Shown: piece by piece, positions 1-7,776 of the stretch
How positions within the stretch are numbered: position 1 is the stretch's first letter
Layout: every line of letters starts with the position of its first letter
Assembly: GCA_016285615.1 (NCBI GenBank)
Contig: JAEERB010000045.1
Location: forward strand, 1-16,971
Reading direction: 5' to 3'
DNA length: 16,971 nucleotides
Source: Bacteroidales bacterium
Lineage (GTDB): Bacteria > Bacteroidota > Bacteroidia > Bacteroidales > WCHB1-69
Made by a program: the position numbers and the translations under genes
The notes under the pieces: model-generated
Databases searched by the model: none
Seen by the model: only the letters and a program-made list of their open reading frames with translations
What the model was told of the DNA's origin: nothing

Positions 1-1
1 G

Positions 2-349
2 AAGGGACAGCGTTGCCGTGGCTATCAGCTGACAGACCTGGCGCGCGCCCGTTACGACAGCACCAACTCGTTCTCGCTGGAGTTCGTAATGAATGCGTAC
101 CGCCAATTTCCGCGCAAGAGCGCTTTCTTTGAGCGTGCCGAGGTGTTCGACAAGTTAGCAGGCACCGCCACATTGCGTCAGCAGATTATAGCCGGCAAGA
201 CAGAGCAGGAAATCCGCGACAGCTGGCAGCCGGCGCTCGATAGTTTTAAGGCCAAACGCGCTCTGTACTTGTTGTATCCTCTCAGCGACACAACGCCGAA
301 GCAATCCAACGACATCTATCCCGAAGATATTATCGAACATGACAACTGA
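2..349 (+). CDS. DUF1343/NamZ-type exo-beta-N-acetylmuramidase, C-terminal part (5' end outside window)
   Basis: The reading frame is open from the left edge, so only the last 115 or so residues are present and the start lies outside the window. The text resembles the end of the DUF1343 family: a 'Y.LTDL' strand, a long helix with 'FSLEFVMNAYRQFP', a helix around 'LRQQIIAGKTEQEIRDSW', and the closing 'W...L..FK..R..YLLYP'. Characterised members (NamZ) remove terminal MurNAc from peptidoglycan fragments, so a role in wall turnover or muropeptide recycling is expected. The signal peptide and the catalytic region cannot be seen here. The stop is 3 nt before the next start, which suggests an operon with the PAP2 phosphatase and the putative metalloprotease that follow. 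The family call is fairly sure; the exact substrate is family knowledge only. Confidence 0.8.
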   Translation, partial: KGQRCRGYQLTDLARARYDSTNSFSLEFVMNAYRQFPRKSAFFERAEVFDKLAGTATLRQQIIAGKTEQEIRDSWQPALDSFKAKRALYLLYPLSDTTPKQSNDIYPEDIIEHDN

Positions 350-352
350 CTG

Positions 353-928
353 ATGGGAACGCTACAGCAAATCGACAGTTCTATATTCCTGTACTTCAAT
401 GGAATGCACGCATCGTGGGCCGATGTGCTTTTCTACTATATTTCCAATCGTTTTGTATGGATTCCGCTCTATTTGCTGTTGGCCTTCTTCCTTTTCCGTC
501 GCTATCGTAAAAAGGCGTGGATTGTAGTGGCCGCTGTTGTCATTTCCGTATTCCTCAGTGATCAGAGTTGCAATCTCATCAAGCGCACCGTTCAGCGACC
601 GCGCCCCAGCCATAACATAGAACTTGTTGACCAAGTGCACCTTGTAGCCAAGCCTGACGGCACGCTCTACAAAGGCGGGCCTTATGGATTTCCATCTTCA
701 CACGCAGCCAATGCAATGGCTTTAGCATTTATTGTCGTGGTGTTCCTCACCCGCGAAAGGACGCTGTGGACGCTGTTGATGTTCTTTTGGATGTTGCTCG
801 TTTCTTACAGTCGCATTTATCTAGGCGTGCACTACCCTGGCGACATTATTGTCGGCTGGTGTGTGGGGGCGATCTGGAGCGGGCTGATTATCTTTGGGTT
901 ACAAAAGTCGAAGTGGTTGAAAGAATAA
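353..928 (+). CDS. PAP2-family membrane phosphatase
   Basis: This is a 191-aa polytopic membrane protein with all three signature motifs of the PAP2/type 2 phosphatidic acid phosphatase family. Motif 1 is K77-x6-R84-P85, motif 2 is P114-S-S-H117, and motif 3 is S153-R154-x5-H160-x3-D164, where H160 is the expected phosphorylated nucleophile. Hydrophobic segments lie at about 25-70 and 119-185. Family members dephosphorylate lipid phosphates such as undecaprenyl diphosphate, phosphatidylglycerol phosphate or lipid A at the outer face of the inner membrane. With a NamZ-type gene just upstream, undecaprenyl-PP recycling is a reasonable but unproven guess. The ATG follows the upstream stop by 3 nt and the next gene starts 4 nt after this stop, so translation is probably coupled. 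The product is complete and of normal length. Confidence 0.9.
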   Translation: MGTLQQIDSSIFLYFNGMHASWADVLFYYISNRFVWIPLYLLLAFFLFRRYRKKAWIVVAAVVISVFLSDQSCNLIKRTVQRPRPSHNIELVDQVHLVAKPDGTLYKGGPYGFPSSHAANAMALAFIVVVFLTRERTLWTLLMFFWMLLVSYSRIYLGVHYPGDIIVGWCVGAIWSGLIIFGLQKSKWLKE

Positions 929-932
929 CGCT

Positions 933-1379
933 ATGGGACGCACCATCAAACGGATTGCATATCTGCTGATTCAATGGACTTGGGGATTGCCGCAAAATCT
1001 GCTGGCAGGAGTATTGTATGTGGTTCTGTATCATCGCCATCCGCATACGGTTTACCGACAGGCACTTGTCACATTATGGGGCCATCCATACAGTCTGGGG
1101 TGCGGTATGTTCGTTTTCCAAGGCGATCATGGCTACGAACATTTTTCCAAAGAAAGAAATGACGAAATTAACCATAAGGTGCTTGTGCACGAATATGGGC
1201 ATACGGTGCAGTCGCTGATATTGGGTCCTCTGTTTCTGCCAGTTATCGCCCTTCCCTCGTTATTGTGGGCTGGATTGCCTATAGCCAAACGCTGGCGGAG
1301 GAAACATAAATATTCCTACTACAACTTTTATACCGAAAATTGGGCTAATCGTCTGGGCGACAGATACAATCTATCTTAA
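933..1379 (+). CDS. Small membrane-associated HExxH protein, putative zinc metalloprotease
   Basis: This 148-aa protein carries an HExxH site, H86-E87-Y-G-H90, set in 'VHEYGHTVQS'. The segment after it is hydrophobic (about 95-115, 'LGPLFLPVIALPSLLWAG'), and an acidic 'YTENWANRLGDR' near 133-144 could give a third ligand (E135 or D143). The N-terminus (7-33) is also hydrophobic. I recall similar small HEYGH proteins from Bacteroides-type genomes, usually annotated as hypothetical. Protease activity is inferred from the motif only; a metal-binding structural role is possible. It is the last gene of the apparent NamZ/PAP2 operon, which points to envelope work. Its TAA (1377-1379) overlaps the stop of the convergent topoisomerase gene. 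Confidence 0.7.
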   Translation: MGRTIKRIAYLLIQWTWGLPQNLLAGVLYVVLYHRHPHTVYRQALVTLWGHPYSLGCGMFVFQGDHGYEHFSKERNDEINHKVLVHEYGHTVQSLILGPLFLPVIALPSLLWAGLPIAKRWRRKHKYSYYNFYTENWANRLGDRYNLS

Positions 1380-3376
1380 AACGGTTGGCGGTAAGTGCAG
1401 CCGTTGCGCCATTCAGAGCAGCCGTAGGCTGTTTTTCCTTTGATAATACGACCTTTACCGCACACGGGGCAGACTTGTCCTACGGGTTCGCTAGTTGGGG
1501 TTGGTGCGGGTGTCTCTTTCTTGACTGATGAGGCTTTCGATTTCGATTTCGGTGCCTTTTTCGGTTCAGTAGCGACAACAGTGACACGTCGGTTGGAAGT
1601 GTCGGCCATCACCGTGGAGACGATGCCACCGACCATCTGTTTCAACTCATCGACAAACTGCTTGGCGTCGTACTTATGTTGCTCAATTTCACGCAGTTTC
1701 TTTTCCCACTGACCGGTCAGTTCGGCACTTTTAAGGATATCTTCACGTATCAGGCCAATCAGTTCGATGCCTGTGGCGGTGGGCGCCAAGCTCTTTCGTT
1801 CTTTTTTGATATAGTGGCGTTTGAACAACGTCTCAATGATGGCGGCGCGCGTGGATGGACGGCCAATGCCATTCTCCTTCAGTGCTTCGCGAAGACTTTC
1901 ATCATCCACCAGTTTGCCCGCGGTTTCCATTGCCCTCAGCAGTGTGGCTTCGGTGTACGGCTTGGGTGGCGTGGTCCACTTCTCTGCCAGTTGCGGCTCG
2001 TGTGGCCCATGCTCACCTTTCACAAAGTCGGGCAACAATTTTTCCTCTTCCTTTTCTTTGTCGTCATCGTTTTTCTCATCTTCCACCTTCGCAGGTTTCA
2101 GCACTTGTCGCCAGCCAGCGTCCAAAATTTGTTTGCCTGTAGCCTTAAATTCAACCGTCTCCACCTCTCCCATCACGGTTGTGGATGAAAATACGCAATC
2201 GGGATAGAATACGGCGATAAAGTGGCGACACACCTCGTCATACACTTTATTCTCGTCCTCGCTGATATTGCCAGCTGTAACGCCTGTGGGTATAATGGCA
2301 TGGTGGTCGGTCACCTTGCTATTGTCGAACACTTTTTTGCTCTTGGGCAATTTCTTGCCAGCCAGTGGGGCTGTTAATGTCGCATACGCCTTAAGACCTT
2401 GCAAAATGGCCGGACATTTGGCGTAGATGTCGTCAGTCAGGTATGTGGTATCGACGCGCGGATATGTTGTCAGCTTCTTTTCGTACAGCGATTGGATGAG
2501 TTGCAGCGTCTGGTCGGCCGAAAAACCATACTTGCGGTTGCACTCCACTTGCAATGAAGTCAAGTCAAACAGCCGGGGCGGCGCTTCCTTGCCTTTCTTG
2601 GTTGTTATATCGTTAATAGTCAGGTCTTTGCCTGTAATTTGCTGCAGGTCGGCCTGACCCTCTTCTATCGACTTATACTTGCCTTTGGTAGCGGTAAAAG
2701 TCGTATTGCGATAGATGGTTGACAACACCCAATATTGTTGTGGCTTAAAATTGCGGATCTCATCATCGCGTTTTACAATGAGCGCCAATGTAGGTGTTTG
2801 CACGCGTCCAACCGACAGCACCTGCCGATTTTGGCCATATTTGAGCGTGTAAAGGCGTGTGGCGTTCATGCCAAGCAGCCAGTCGCCGATAGCGCGGCAG
2901 AGGCCTGCTTCATACAAAGATTGGTATTCGTCTTGATTCTTAAGCGTTTTAAAACCTTCTCTAATAGCATCTTCCGTCAACGAGGAGATCCACAGCCGTT
3001 GCACAGGACAGGAGGCTTTAGCTGCCTGCATCACCCAACGTTGGATCAGCTCGCCTTCCTGGCCGGCATCACCGCAGTTGATGATGCCATCGGCTTTTTG
3101 CATCAGCGTTTCGATAATGGCGAACTGTTCCTTGATGGACTGACTGTCAATAAGTTTGATGCCGAATCGCGGTGGCACCATAGGCAATCGACTCAGCGCC
3201 CACGCTTTCCATTGTGGCGTATAGTCGTGCGGCTCCTTCAGCATGCAAAGATGGCCGTAGGTCCATGTCACCTGATAACCATTCCCCTCCAGATACCCAC
3301 GATGCTGCTCATTAGCACCTAACACATGGGCAATATCCCTCGCCACACTTGGCTTTTCAGCAATACAAACAATCAT
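1376..3376 (-). CDS. topB: DNA topoisomerase III (type IA)
   Basis: This 666-aa type IA topoisomerase relaxes or decatenates DNA by passing strands through a transient single-strand break. The N-terminus 'MIVCIAEKPSVARDIA' is the Toprim start, with Glu7. The acidic Toprim motif reads D103-A-G-Q-E107-G-E109. The active-site Tyr is Y305 in 'TTYPRVDT', and 'SVGRVQTPTLALIV' at 188-201 is a core family motif. A Lys/Glu-rich linker lies around 440-460 and a basic low-complexity stretch around 605-630. The C-terminus is a 4-Cys zinc ribbon (C636, C639, C653, C660). The canonical second Asp of DxDxE is Gly here; I recall this from other TopB proteins, so it is not taken as loss of function. It starts at the ATG that begins the conserved N-terminus and is convergent with the HEYGH gene. 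The chromosomal-like context does not suggest a plasmid enzyme. Confidence 0.93.
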   Translation of the reverse strand: MIVCIAEKPSVARDIAHVLGANEQHRGYLEGNGYQVTWTYGHLCMLKEPHDYTPQWKAWALSRLPMVPPRFGIKLIDSQSIKEQFAIIETLMQKADGIINCGDAGQEGELIQRWVMQAAKASCPVQRLWISSLTEDAIREGFKTLKNQDEYQSLYEAGLCRAIGDWLLGMNATRLYTLKYGQNRQVLSVGRVQTPTLALIVKRDDEIRNFKPQQYWVLSTIYRNTTFTATKGKYKSIEEGQADLQQITGKDLTINDITTKKGKEAPPRLFDLTSLQVECNRKYGFSADQTLQLIQSLYEKKLTTYPRVDTTYLTDDIYAKCPAILQGLKAYATLTAPLAGKKLPKSKKVFDNSKVTDHHAIIPTGVTAGNISEDENKVYDEVCRHFIAVFYPDCVFSSTTVMGEVETVEFKATGKQILDAGWRQVLKPAKVEDEKNDDDKEKEEEKLLPDFVKGEHGPHEPQLAEKWTTPPKPYTEATLLRAMETAGKLVDDESLREALKENGIGRPSTRAAIIETLFKRHYIKKERKSLAPTATGIELIGLIREDILKSAELTGQWEKKLREIEQHKYDAKQFVDELKQMVGGIVSTVMADTSNRRVTVVATEPKKAPKSKSKASSVKKETPAPTPTSEPVGQVCPVCGKGRIIKGKTAYGCSEWRNGCTYRQPF

Positions 3377-3450
3377 AAAATATTAACAGTCAATATATTT
3401 TACTCAGATAACAATGTGCACAAAAATACAAAATTCAGAATTCAAAATTC

Positions 3451-3481
3451 AAAAAAAAGAGACGCAATTTATTGCGTCTCT
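3451..3481 (-). terminator. Intrinsic terminator of the 205-aa hypothetical gene
   Basis: Read on the minus strand, a perfect inverted repeat (3458-3468 pairs with 3471-3481; AGAGACGCAAT arms with a very short loop, realistically a 9-bp stem with a tetraloop) is followed directly by a run of eight T (3458 down to 3451). It lies 8 nt after the stop of the minus-strand gene ending at 3489 and before topB on the same strand, so it should separate the two transcripts. Its AGACGCA/TGCGTCT arms also occur in the palindrome at 7857-7876, so it may derive from a dispersed palindromic repeat. Confidence 0.75.
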
Positions 3482-3488
3482 ACAGTTT

Positions 3489-4106
3489 TCAGTTTTTCAT
3501 CTTGTGTCTGTGCCTGCGACTGTGGTAATATTTCAAATACGGCAGCAGGTATTTCAAGCCTGACTGTTGTAGTTCGGCAAACAACGGATTCTTCAAATAA
3601 TTGGGGTCGAATGACAGCAAGTATATGTAAGAGAGGCAATTCATTTTCTTGAGCAGATTGAATTCTTCCAGAATTTCCTCATCTGATGCCTTGCTTTTCA
3701 GCAGAATCTCATTGTAGATATACAAGGTGTAACTATTCGAGTTGACCGATAATTCGGGCAAGATGTCGAAGGGGTCGCTCTTGTTCTCCTTGGCCATCGC
3801 CAGCAACTGCCGGATGGTTTTGGGGCGACTTGAAAGATACTCCTCTGCACGTACCGAGAGTTCGTAAAAGACTTTCTCCTCCTTCTTCTCCTGAAGGCGG
3901 TTACTCTTAGCTAAATTATACAATATCAGATGGTTTTTAGCTTTATCAGGAAGCCCGAATGCCTGCAAGATGGCATTCTCAAGCAGAAAAGTCTCGATTT
4001 GTTCCTCGGCACGGCACATAGCCCAAGTGGTATAAGTATGCGACTCAACACAATCACAATACCGACTGAGGGCTGATAAAATTCGATGTTTGTAGTTCTG
4101 TTCCAT
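3489..4106 (-). CDS. Hypothetical helical protein, 205 aa, unrecognised
   Basis: I do not recognise this protein. It has no signal peptide and no clear membrane segment. The composition suggests an all-helical, soluble, charged protein: helices around 10-60, a Lys/Glu-rich turn 'RLQEKKEEK' near 70-79, and further amphipathic helices to about 190. The C-terminal tail is strongly basic ('YYHSRRHRHKMKN'). There are two N-terminal Cys in 'YCDCVES' (17 and 19) and one Cys near 32, with no clear metal-site spacing. The start is the first ATG; its leader contains a loose TAAcTTTT box about 50 nt upstream, too weak to call as a promoter. A strong terminator follows. It is transcribed towards topB but separated from it. 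It could be a lineage-restricted orphan or the relic of a larger helical-repeat protein. Confidence 0.6.
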   Translation of the reverse strand: MEQNYKHRILSALSRYCDCVESHTYTTWAMCRAEEQIETFLLENAILQAFGLPDKAKNHLILYNLAKSNRLQEKKEEKVFYELSVRAEEYLSSRPKTIRQLLAMAKENKSDPFDILPELSVNSNSYTLYIYNEILLKSKASDEEILEEFNLLKKMNCLSYIYLLSFDPNYLKNPLFAELQQSGLKYLLPYLKYYHSRRHRHKMKN

Positions 4107-4428
4107 GCGGTTGTTTATAGCGATTTTTTTTACGAGTAAGCAGATGAAAAGTTACGGGAAAATAACTGAAAATTGAAAACAATTAAAATTCAAAATTCAG
4201 ATTCAATTCACAATGCACAATTCACGATTCACGATTAAAGTTTCACTTTTCACTCCTCACTTAATAACTTAATAACCTTAACTCCTTAGTTTCTTAACTT
4301 CTTAACTAATCACTATTCATTTCAACTATATTTATATCCAAAAAATGTGTATATTTGCTTCCCTTTATAAATTGACGAGAAAAATATCAATAAATTAATA
4401 ATCAATAAATTAAATCAAACAATAAAGT
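4107..4428. repeat. 322-bp gene-free spacer with TTCAAAATTC/TTCACAATT repeats and a CTTAACTCC-type repeat
   Basis: The spacer lies between two divergent genes. From 4175 to 4240 it is a run of near-identical 8-10 bp units (AAAATTCAAAATTCAG, TTCACAATGCACAATTCACGATTCACGATT). It is followed by pyrimidine-rich text, and 4277-4307 is an exact 31-bp match to 9853-9883 in front of another gene. The iorA promoter follows at 4350. No ORF or structured RNA was seen in it. Similar repeat text is found in front of the genes at 7990 and 9916, and after 11808, so it is a dispersed spacer repeat. Confidence 0.7.
4350..4357 (+). promoter_or_regulatory. Bacteroidota -7 box of the iorAB operon
   Basis: TATATTTG matches the Bacteroidota sigma-ABfr -7 consensus TAnnTTTG exactly. 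It would place the transcript start near 4363 and give a leader of about 65 nt before the ATG at 4429. No clear -33 TTTG is present at the usual distance. The leader is A/T-rich (repeated AATCAATAAATTAA-like text) and has no Shine-Dalgarno site, as expected in this phylum. Confidence 0.65.
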
Positions 4429-6039
4429 ATGGCAAAACAACTTTTATTAGGAGATGAAGCCATTGCACAAGGTGCTTTGGACGCAGGTTTATCGGGAGTA
4501 TACGCTTATCCCGGCACTCCTTCGACAGAAATTACGGAATACATTCAGCAGTCGAAACAGGCTGCCGAAGGTCACATTCACAGCATTTGGGCTGGCAACG
4601 AGAAGACTGCCATGGAGTCTGCCATTGGCATGTCGTACGCTGGCAAACGAGCCATGGTTTGCATGAAGCATGTGGGCTTGAATGTTGCTGCTGACCCGTT
4701 CATGAACTCAGCCATCACCGGTGCTAACGGCGGTCTGGTGGTTTTGGTAGCTGACGACCCGTCGATGCACTCGTCGCAAGATGAGCAAGACTCACGTTAC
4801 TATGCCAAATTTGCCTTGATCCCCTGTTTTGAGCCTTCAAACCAACAGGAAGCATACGATATGGCATACGATGCTTTCGACTATTCAGAAAAGTACCACA
4901 CACCCGTTCTGTTGCGTGTCACCACTCGTTTGGCACACTCACGTTCGGCCGTTGAGCGCAGAGCTCCAAGACCTCAGAACGAGATTCATTTGGATCCCAA
5001 CCCCAAACAGTTCATTCTGCTGCCCGCCAACGCACGTCAGCACTACAAAAAACTGTTAGGCAAACAGGATTCTTTCATTCATGATTCTGAAACTTCCAAA
5101 TACAACAAATATATCGACGGTACCGACAAGTCGATGGGCATCATCGCTTCGGGTATCGCTTATAACTATCTGATGGAGAACTTCGTAGGAACCACATGTC
5201 CCTACCCTGTGCTCAAAATTTCGCAATATCCCCTACCCACCGCTCTCATTGCCAAGATGGTGGATGAATGTGGTCAGGTGCTGGTTGCCGAAGAGGGCTA
5301 TCCGCTTATTGAGGACCAAATTCGTGGCGTCCTGAACCGCACGGGTAACATTCGCGGTCGTATGGACGGTGCTCTGCCTCGCGATGGTGAGCTCAATCCC
5401 AACCTGATGGCCAAAGCGCTGGGCATGCCCGACACGCAAGGAATGCCCATTCCCGAATTGGTGGTTCCTCGTCCCCCGGCATTGTGCAACGGCTGTCCTC
5501 ACATCGATTCTTACAACGCACTGAACGAAGCCATGAAAGATTATGGCAAGGGTAAAGTATTTGCCGATATCGGATGCTATACACTGGGCGCACTGCCTCC
5601 CTACAACGCCATCTACTCAACCGTTGACATGGGTGCCTCTATCACCATGGCCAAGGGCGCCGTTGATGCTGGCTTGACACCTGCCGTAGCTGTCATCGGC
5701 GACTCGACCTTCACCCACAGCGGTATGACCTCTCTGCTGGATGCTATCTACGAGAACACGCCTATCACCGTGCTCATCCTCGACAACAGCACCACCGGTA
5801 TGACTGGCGGTCAGGATTCGCACGCACTGGGTCGTCTGGGCAACATCTGCAAGGGCCTCGGTGTTGAAGAAGAACACATTAGAATTATCAAGCCTTTGAA
5901 GAACCAACACGACATCAATGTGGCTATCATCAAAGAAGAAATTGAATACCAAGGCGTTTCGGTTGTCATTCCCACCCGTGAATGTATCCAGACACTCAAC
6001 CGCAGAATGAAAGCCAAAGCCAAGGCTAAAGCCGAATAA
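4429..6039 (+). CDS. iorA: Indolepyruvate ferredoxin oxidoreductase, alpha subunit
   Basis: This is the 536-aa thiamine-diphosphate subunit of the enzyme that converts aryl pyruvates (indolepyruvate, phenylpyruvate) with CoA into aryl-acetyl-CoA, CO2 and low-potential electrons; it can also run in reverse. The N-terminal pyrimidine-binding part has 'YPGTPSTEI' (about 27-35) and 'HVGLNVAADPFMNSA'. The linker has the family 'PPALCNGCPH' (C353 and C356). The ThDP/Mg motif is G424-D-S with N453 in 'LDNSTTGMTGGQDS'. Family members in archaea carry two C-terminal [4Fe-4S] cysteine clusters. Here the protein stops after 'VVIPTRECIQTLNRR' with a Lys/Ala-rich tail, so the ferredoxin domain is absent. 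iorB follows 42 nt downstream. It is complete and cytoplasmic; the substrate range is inferred. Confidence 0.9.
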   Translation: MAKQLLLGDEAIAQGALDAGLSGVYAYPGTPSTEITEYIQQSKQAAEGHIHSIWAGNEKTAMESAIGMSYAGKRAMVCMKHVGLNVAADPFMNSAITGANGGLVVLVADDPSMHSSQDEQDSRYYAKFALIPCFEPSNQQEAYDMAYDAFDYSEKYHTPVLLRVTTRLAHSRSAVERRAPRPQNEIHLDPNPKQFILLPANARQHYKKLLGKQDSFIHDSETSKYNKYIDGTDKSMGIIASGIAYNYLMENFVGTTCPYPVLKISQYPLPTALIAKMVDECGQVLVAEEGYPLIEDQIRGVLNRTGNIRGRMDGALPRDGELNPNLMAKALGMPDTQGMPIPELVVPRPPALCNGCPHIDSYNALNEAMKDYGKGKVFADIGCYTLGALPPYNAIYSTVDMGASITMAKGAVDAGLTPAVAVIGDSTFTHSGMTSLLDAIYENTPITVLILDNSTTGMTGGQDSHALGRLGNICKGLGVEEEHIRIIKPLKNQHDINVAIIKEEIEYQGVSVVIPTRECIQTLNRRMKAKAKAKAE

Positions 6040-6081
6040 TTCACCAATTCAGCAACATAACAAATTAAATCATTGAACATT

Positions 6082-6660
6082 ATGAAAACAGATATCATAT
6101 TAGCAGGAGTTGGTGGACAAGGTATTTTGTCGATTGCCAACATTATTGGATATGCAGCCATTAAGAACGGCTTGAACCTGAAACAGGCCGAAGTACACGG
6201 CATGAGCCAGCGCGGCGGCGATGTGCAGTCGCACTTCCGCTTGGCTGATCACGAGATTGCTTCTGACTTGATTCCTATGGGCAAAGCCGACCTGATTATC
6301 TCGGTAGAACCTATGGAAGCCTTGAGATACCTTCCTTGGTTGAATAACGAAGGTTGGGTTATTACCAACGACCAGCCCTTCATCAATATTCCGAACTACC
6401 CCGACCAGGCAAAATTGGCCGACACGCTGAACAAGTTGCCCCGCAAGGTGGTGATTGATGCCGACCGCATCGCTACCGACCTTGGCTCGGCCCGCTCAGC
6501 CAACATGGTCATCTTGGGTGCCGCTTCTCCTTACATCCAGTTGGATTTTGCTACCATCGAAAACGCTGTAGCAGAAGTGTTTGCCCGCAAAGGCGAAGCC
6601 GTTGTAGAGACCAACTTGGCCTGCTTGCGCGCCGGTAGAGCTTTTGCCGAAAAACAGTAA
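6082..6660 (+). CDS. iorB: Indolepyruvate oxidoreductase, beta (gamma-type) subunit
   Basis: This 192-aa partner of IorA has the pyruvate/ketoisovalerate oxidoreductase gamma fold. It begins with the nucleotide- or CoA-binding 'ILAGVGGQGIL' (6-16), then 'EVHGMSQRGGDVQSHFR', the usual signature around the active-site cleft, and ends 'NLACLRAGRAFAEKQ'. I chose the ATG at 6082 because the family N-terminus 'MKTDIILAGVGGQG' starts there. The in-frame TTG at 6073 would only add three residues. It lies 42 nt after iorA and 33 nt before the membrane protein gene, all on one strand, so the three genes are probably one transcript from the 4350 promoter. Together with IorA it would oxidise aryl pyruvates made from aromatic amino acids, or run reductively to make amino acids from aryl acetates. 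Confidence 0.92.
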   Translation: MKTDIILAGVGGQGILSIANIIGYAAIKNGLNLKQAEVHGMSQRGGDVQSHFRLADHEIASDLIPMGKADLIISVEPMEALRYLPWLNNEGWVITNDQPFINIPNYPDQAKLADTLNKLPRKVVIDADRIATDLGSARSANMVILGAASPYIQLDFATIENAVAEVFARKGEAVVETNLACLRAGRAFAEKQ

Positions 6661-6693
6661 ACTGACGGTCATTCTCTTGTCCGACACTGTCAA

Positions 6694-7776
6694 ATGGCTG
6701 TAACACAGAGCAAAATAAAGTCGATGTTCAGCTTCAAGAGGGTTATTATACCCATATTGATAGGCATTGGCTTTTCTGCTTTCTCGCTATTGTCAAATCA
6801 CTTTGATTTCTCGGTTCTTCGTGGAATCGAATGGTGCGGACAATTTATTGTGTTGGCTTTCCTCATGATGTTTATCCGCGACATGGCCTACATCTGGCGG
6901 TTGCAGATTCTCACGGGGAAAGCCCTCCGTTTTAAAGATGCCTTCCAAATCATCATGCTGTGGGAATTTGCATCCTCAGTCTCTCCGTCAATGGTGGGCG
7001 GTTCCGCTTTTGCCATCTTCTTCATTAATGCAGAGGGCATTCCGTTGGGACGCAGCACAGGCATTGTGCTCACTACAGCGTTGCTCGATGAATTGTTCTA
7101 CATCATCATGGTGGCGCTCATTCTGGCAGTTTCAGGCATCTCCATTCTCAATGTCAGCGGTTTGCCCTTCAACCCGACGACGCTCTTTCTGATTGGCTAC
7201 GGTTTTATCATACTGCTGACCACCATCATTGCTGTCGGCATTTTCATTGCGCCCCACGGCTTGAAAAAGGTGCTTGTCGGACTGTTCTCGCTGCCATTGC
7301 TACGTCGCTGGAAAGCTGGCGCTGAACGCACTGGCGATGAGATTATTATGACATCGGAAGAGCTGAAAGGCAAACGCTTTGGTTACTGGTTCAAGGCTTT
7401 CTTTGCCACTGCCTTCTCGTGGACGGCCCGCTATTGCGTGCTCAACTGCCTTATTCTTGCCCTCAACCCTCAGATGGGCTTCGACTGGGGACATCAGGTG
7501 ATGATTTATGCCAAACAACTGATTATGTGGGTTATATTACTTATTAGTCCCACACCTGGCGCCAGCGGCATTGCCGAAATCTCTTTCACGGCTTTCTTTG
7601 GCAACGAGTTCACCACTAACATTGCCGATGCAGTAGCCCTGCTTTGGCGCGGCATCTCCTACTATCCGTACCTATTCATCGGATTGGCAGTGCTGCCGTG
7701 GTGGCTGACCAAACTGGAGAAACGACGTACCGCAAAGAAAGAAATTCACGATTCACAATGCACAATGCATGATTAA
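6694..7776 (+). CDS. YbhN/LPG-synthase-TM-like integral membrane protein (UPF0104 family)
   Basis: This 360-aa polytopic membrane protein has about eight hydrophobic segments between 15 and 340. It matches the lysylphosphatidylglycerol-synthase transmembrane region family without the C-terminal aminoacyltransferase domain. Family-like text includes 'RDMAYIWRLQILTGKALRFKDAFQI...EFASSVSPSMVGGSAFAIFFINAEGIPLGRS' (about 62-116) and 'SPTPGASGIAEISFTAFFG' (about 285-303). Such proteins are proposed lipid or isoprenoid flippases; the substrate is unknown here. It may be co-transcribed with iorAB, though its own function looks unrelated. The last ten or so residues (IHDSQCTMHD) are encoded by the TTCAC/ACAATGCA spacer repeat, so the original C-terminus probably ended near 350 and the tail was added by repeat sequence. 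Confidence 0.82.
   Translation: MAVTQSKIKSMFSFKRVIIPILIGIGFSAFSLLSNHFDFSVLRGIEWCGQFIVLAFLMMFIRDMAYIWRLQILTGKALRFKDAFQIIMLWEFASSVSPSMVGGSAFAIFFINAEGIPLGRSTGIVLTTALLDELFYIIMVALILAVSGISILNVSGLPFNPTTLFLIGYGFIILLTTIIAVGIFIAPHGLKKVLVGLFSLPLLRRWKAGAERTGDEIIMTSEELKGKRFGYWFKAFFATAFSWTARYCVLNCLILALNPQMGFDWGHQVMIYAKQLIMWVILLISPTPGASGIAEISFTAFFGNEFTTNIADAVALLWRGISYYPYLFIGLAVLPWWLTKLEKRRTAKKEIHDSQCTMHD

Noticed and set aside
1440..3322. Several long plus-strand ORFs opposite topB (such as 1676-2188 and 2735-3322)
   Set aside because: Low-complexity or Cys/Phe-rich translations in antisense frames of a conserved gene; shadows.
4175..4240. Possible CRISPR array from the regular TTCACAATT units
   Set aside because: Units are 7-10 bp, degenerate and contiguous with no unique spacers, and there are no cas genes; it is a simple spacer repeat.
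6073..6081. TTG start for iorB
   Set aside because: It adds only M-N-I before the conserved MKTDIILAG start; the ATG at 6082 is preferred.
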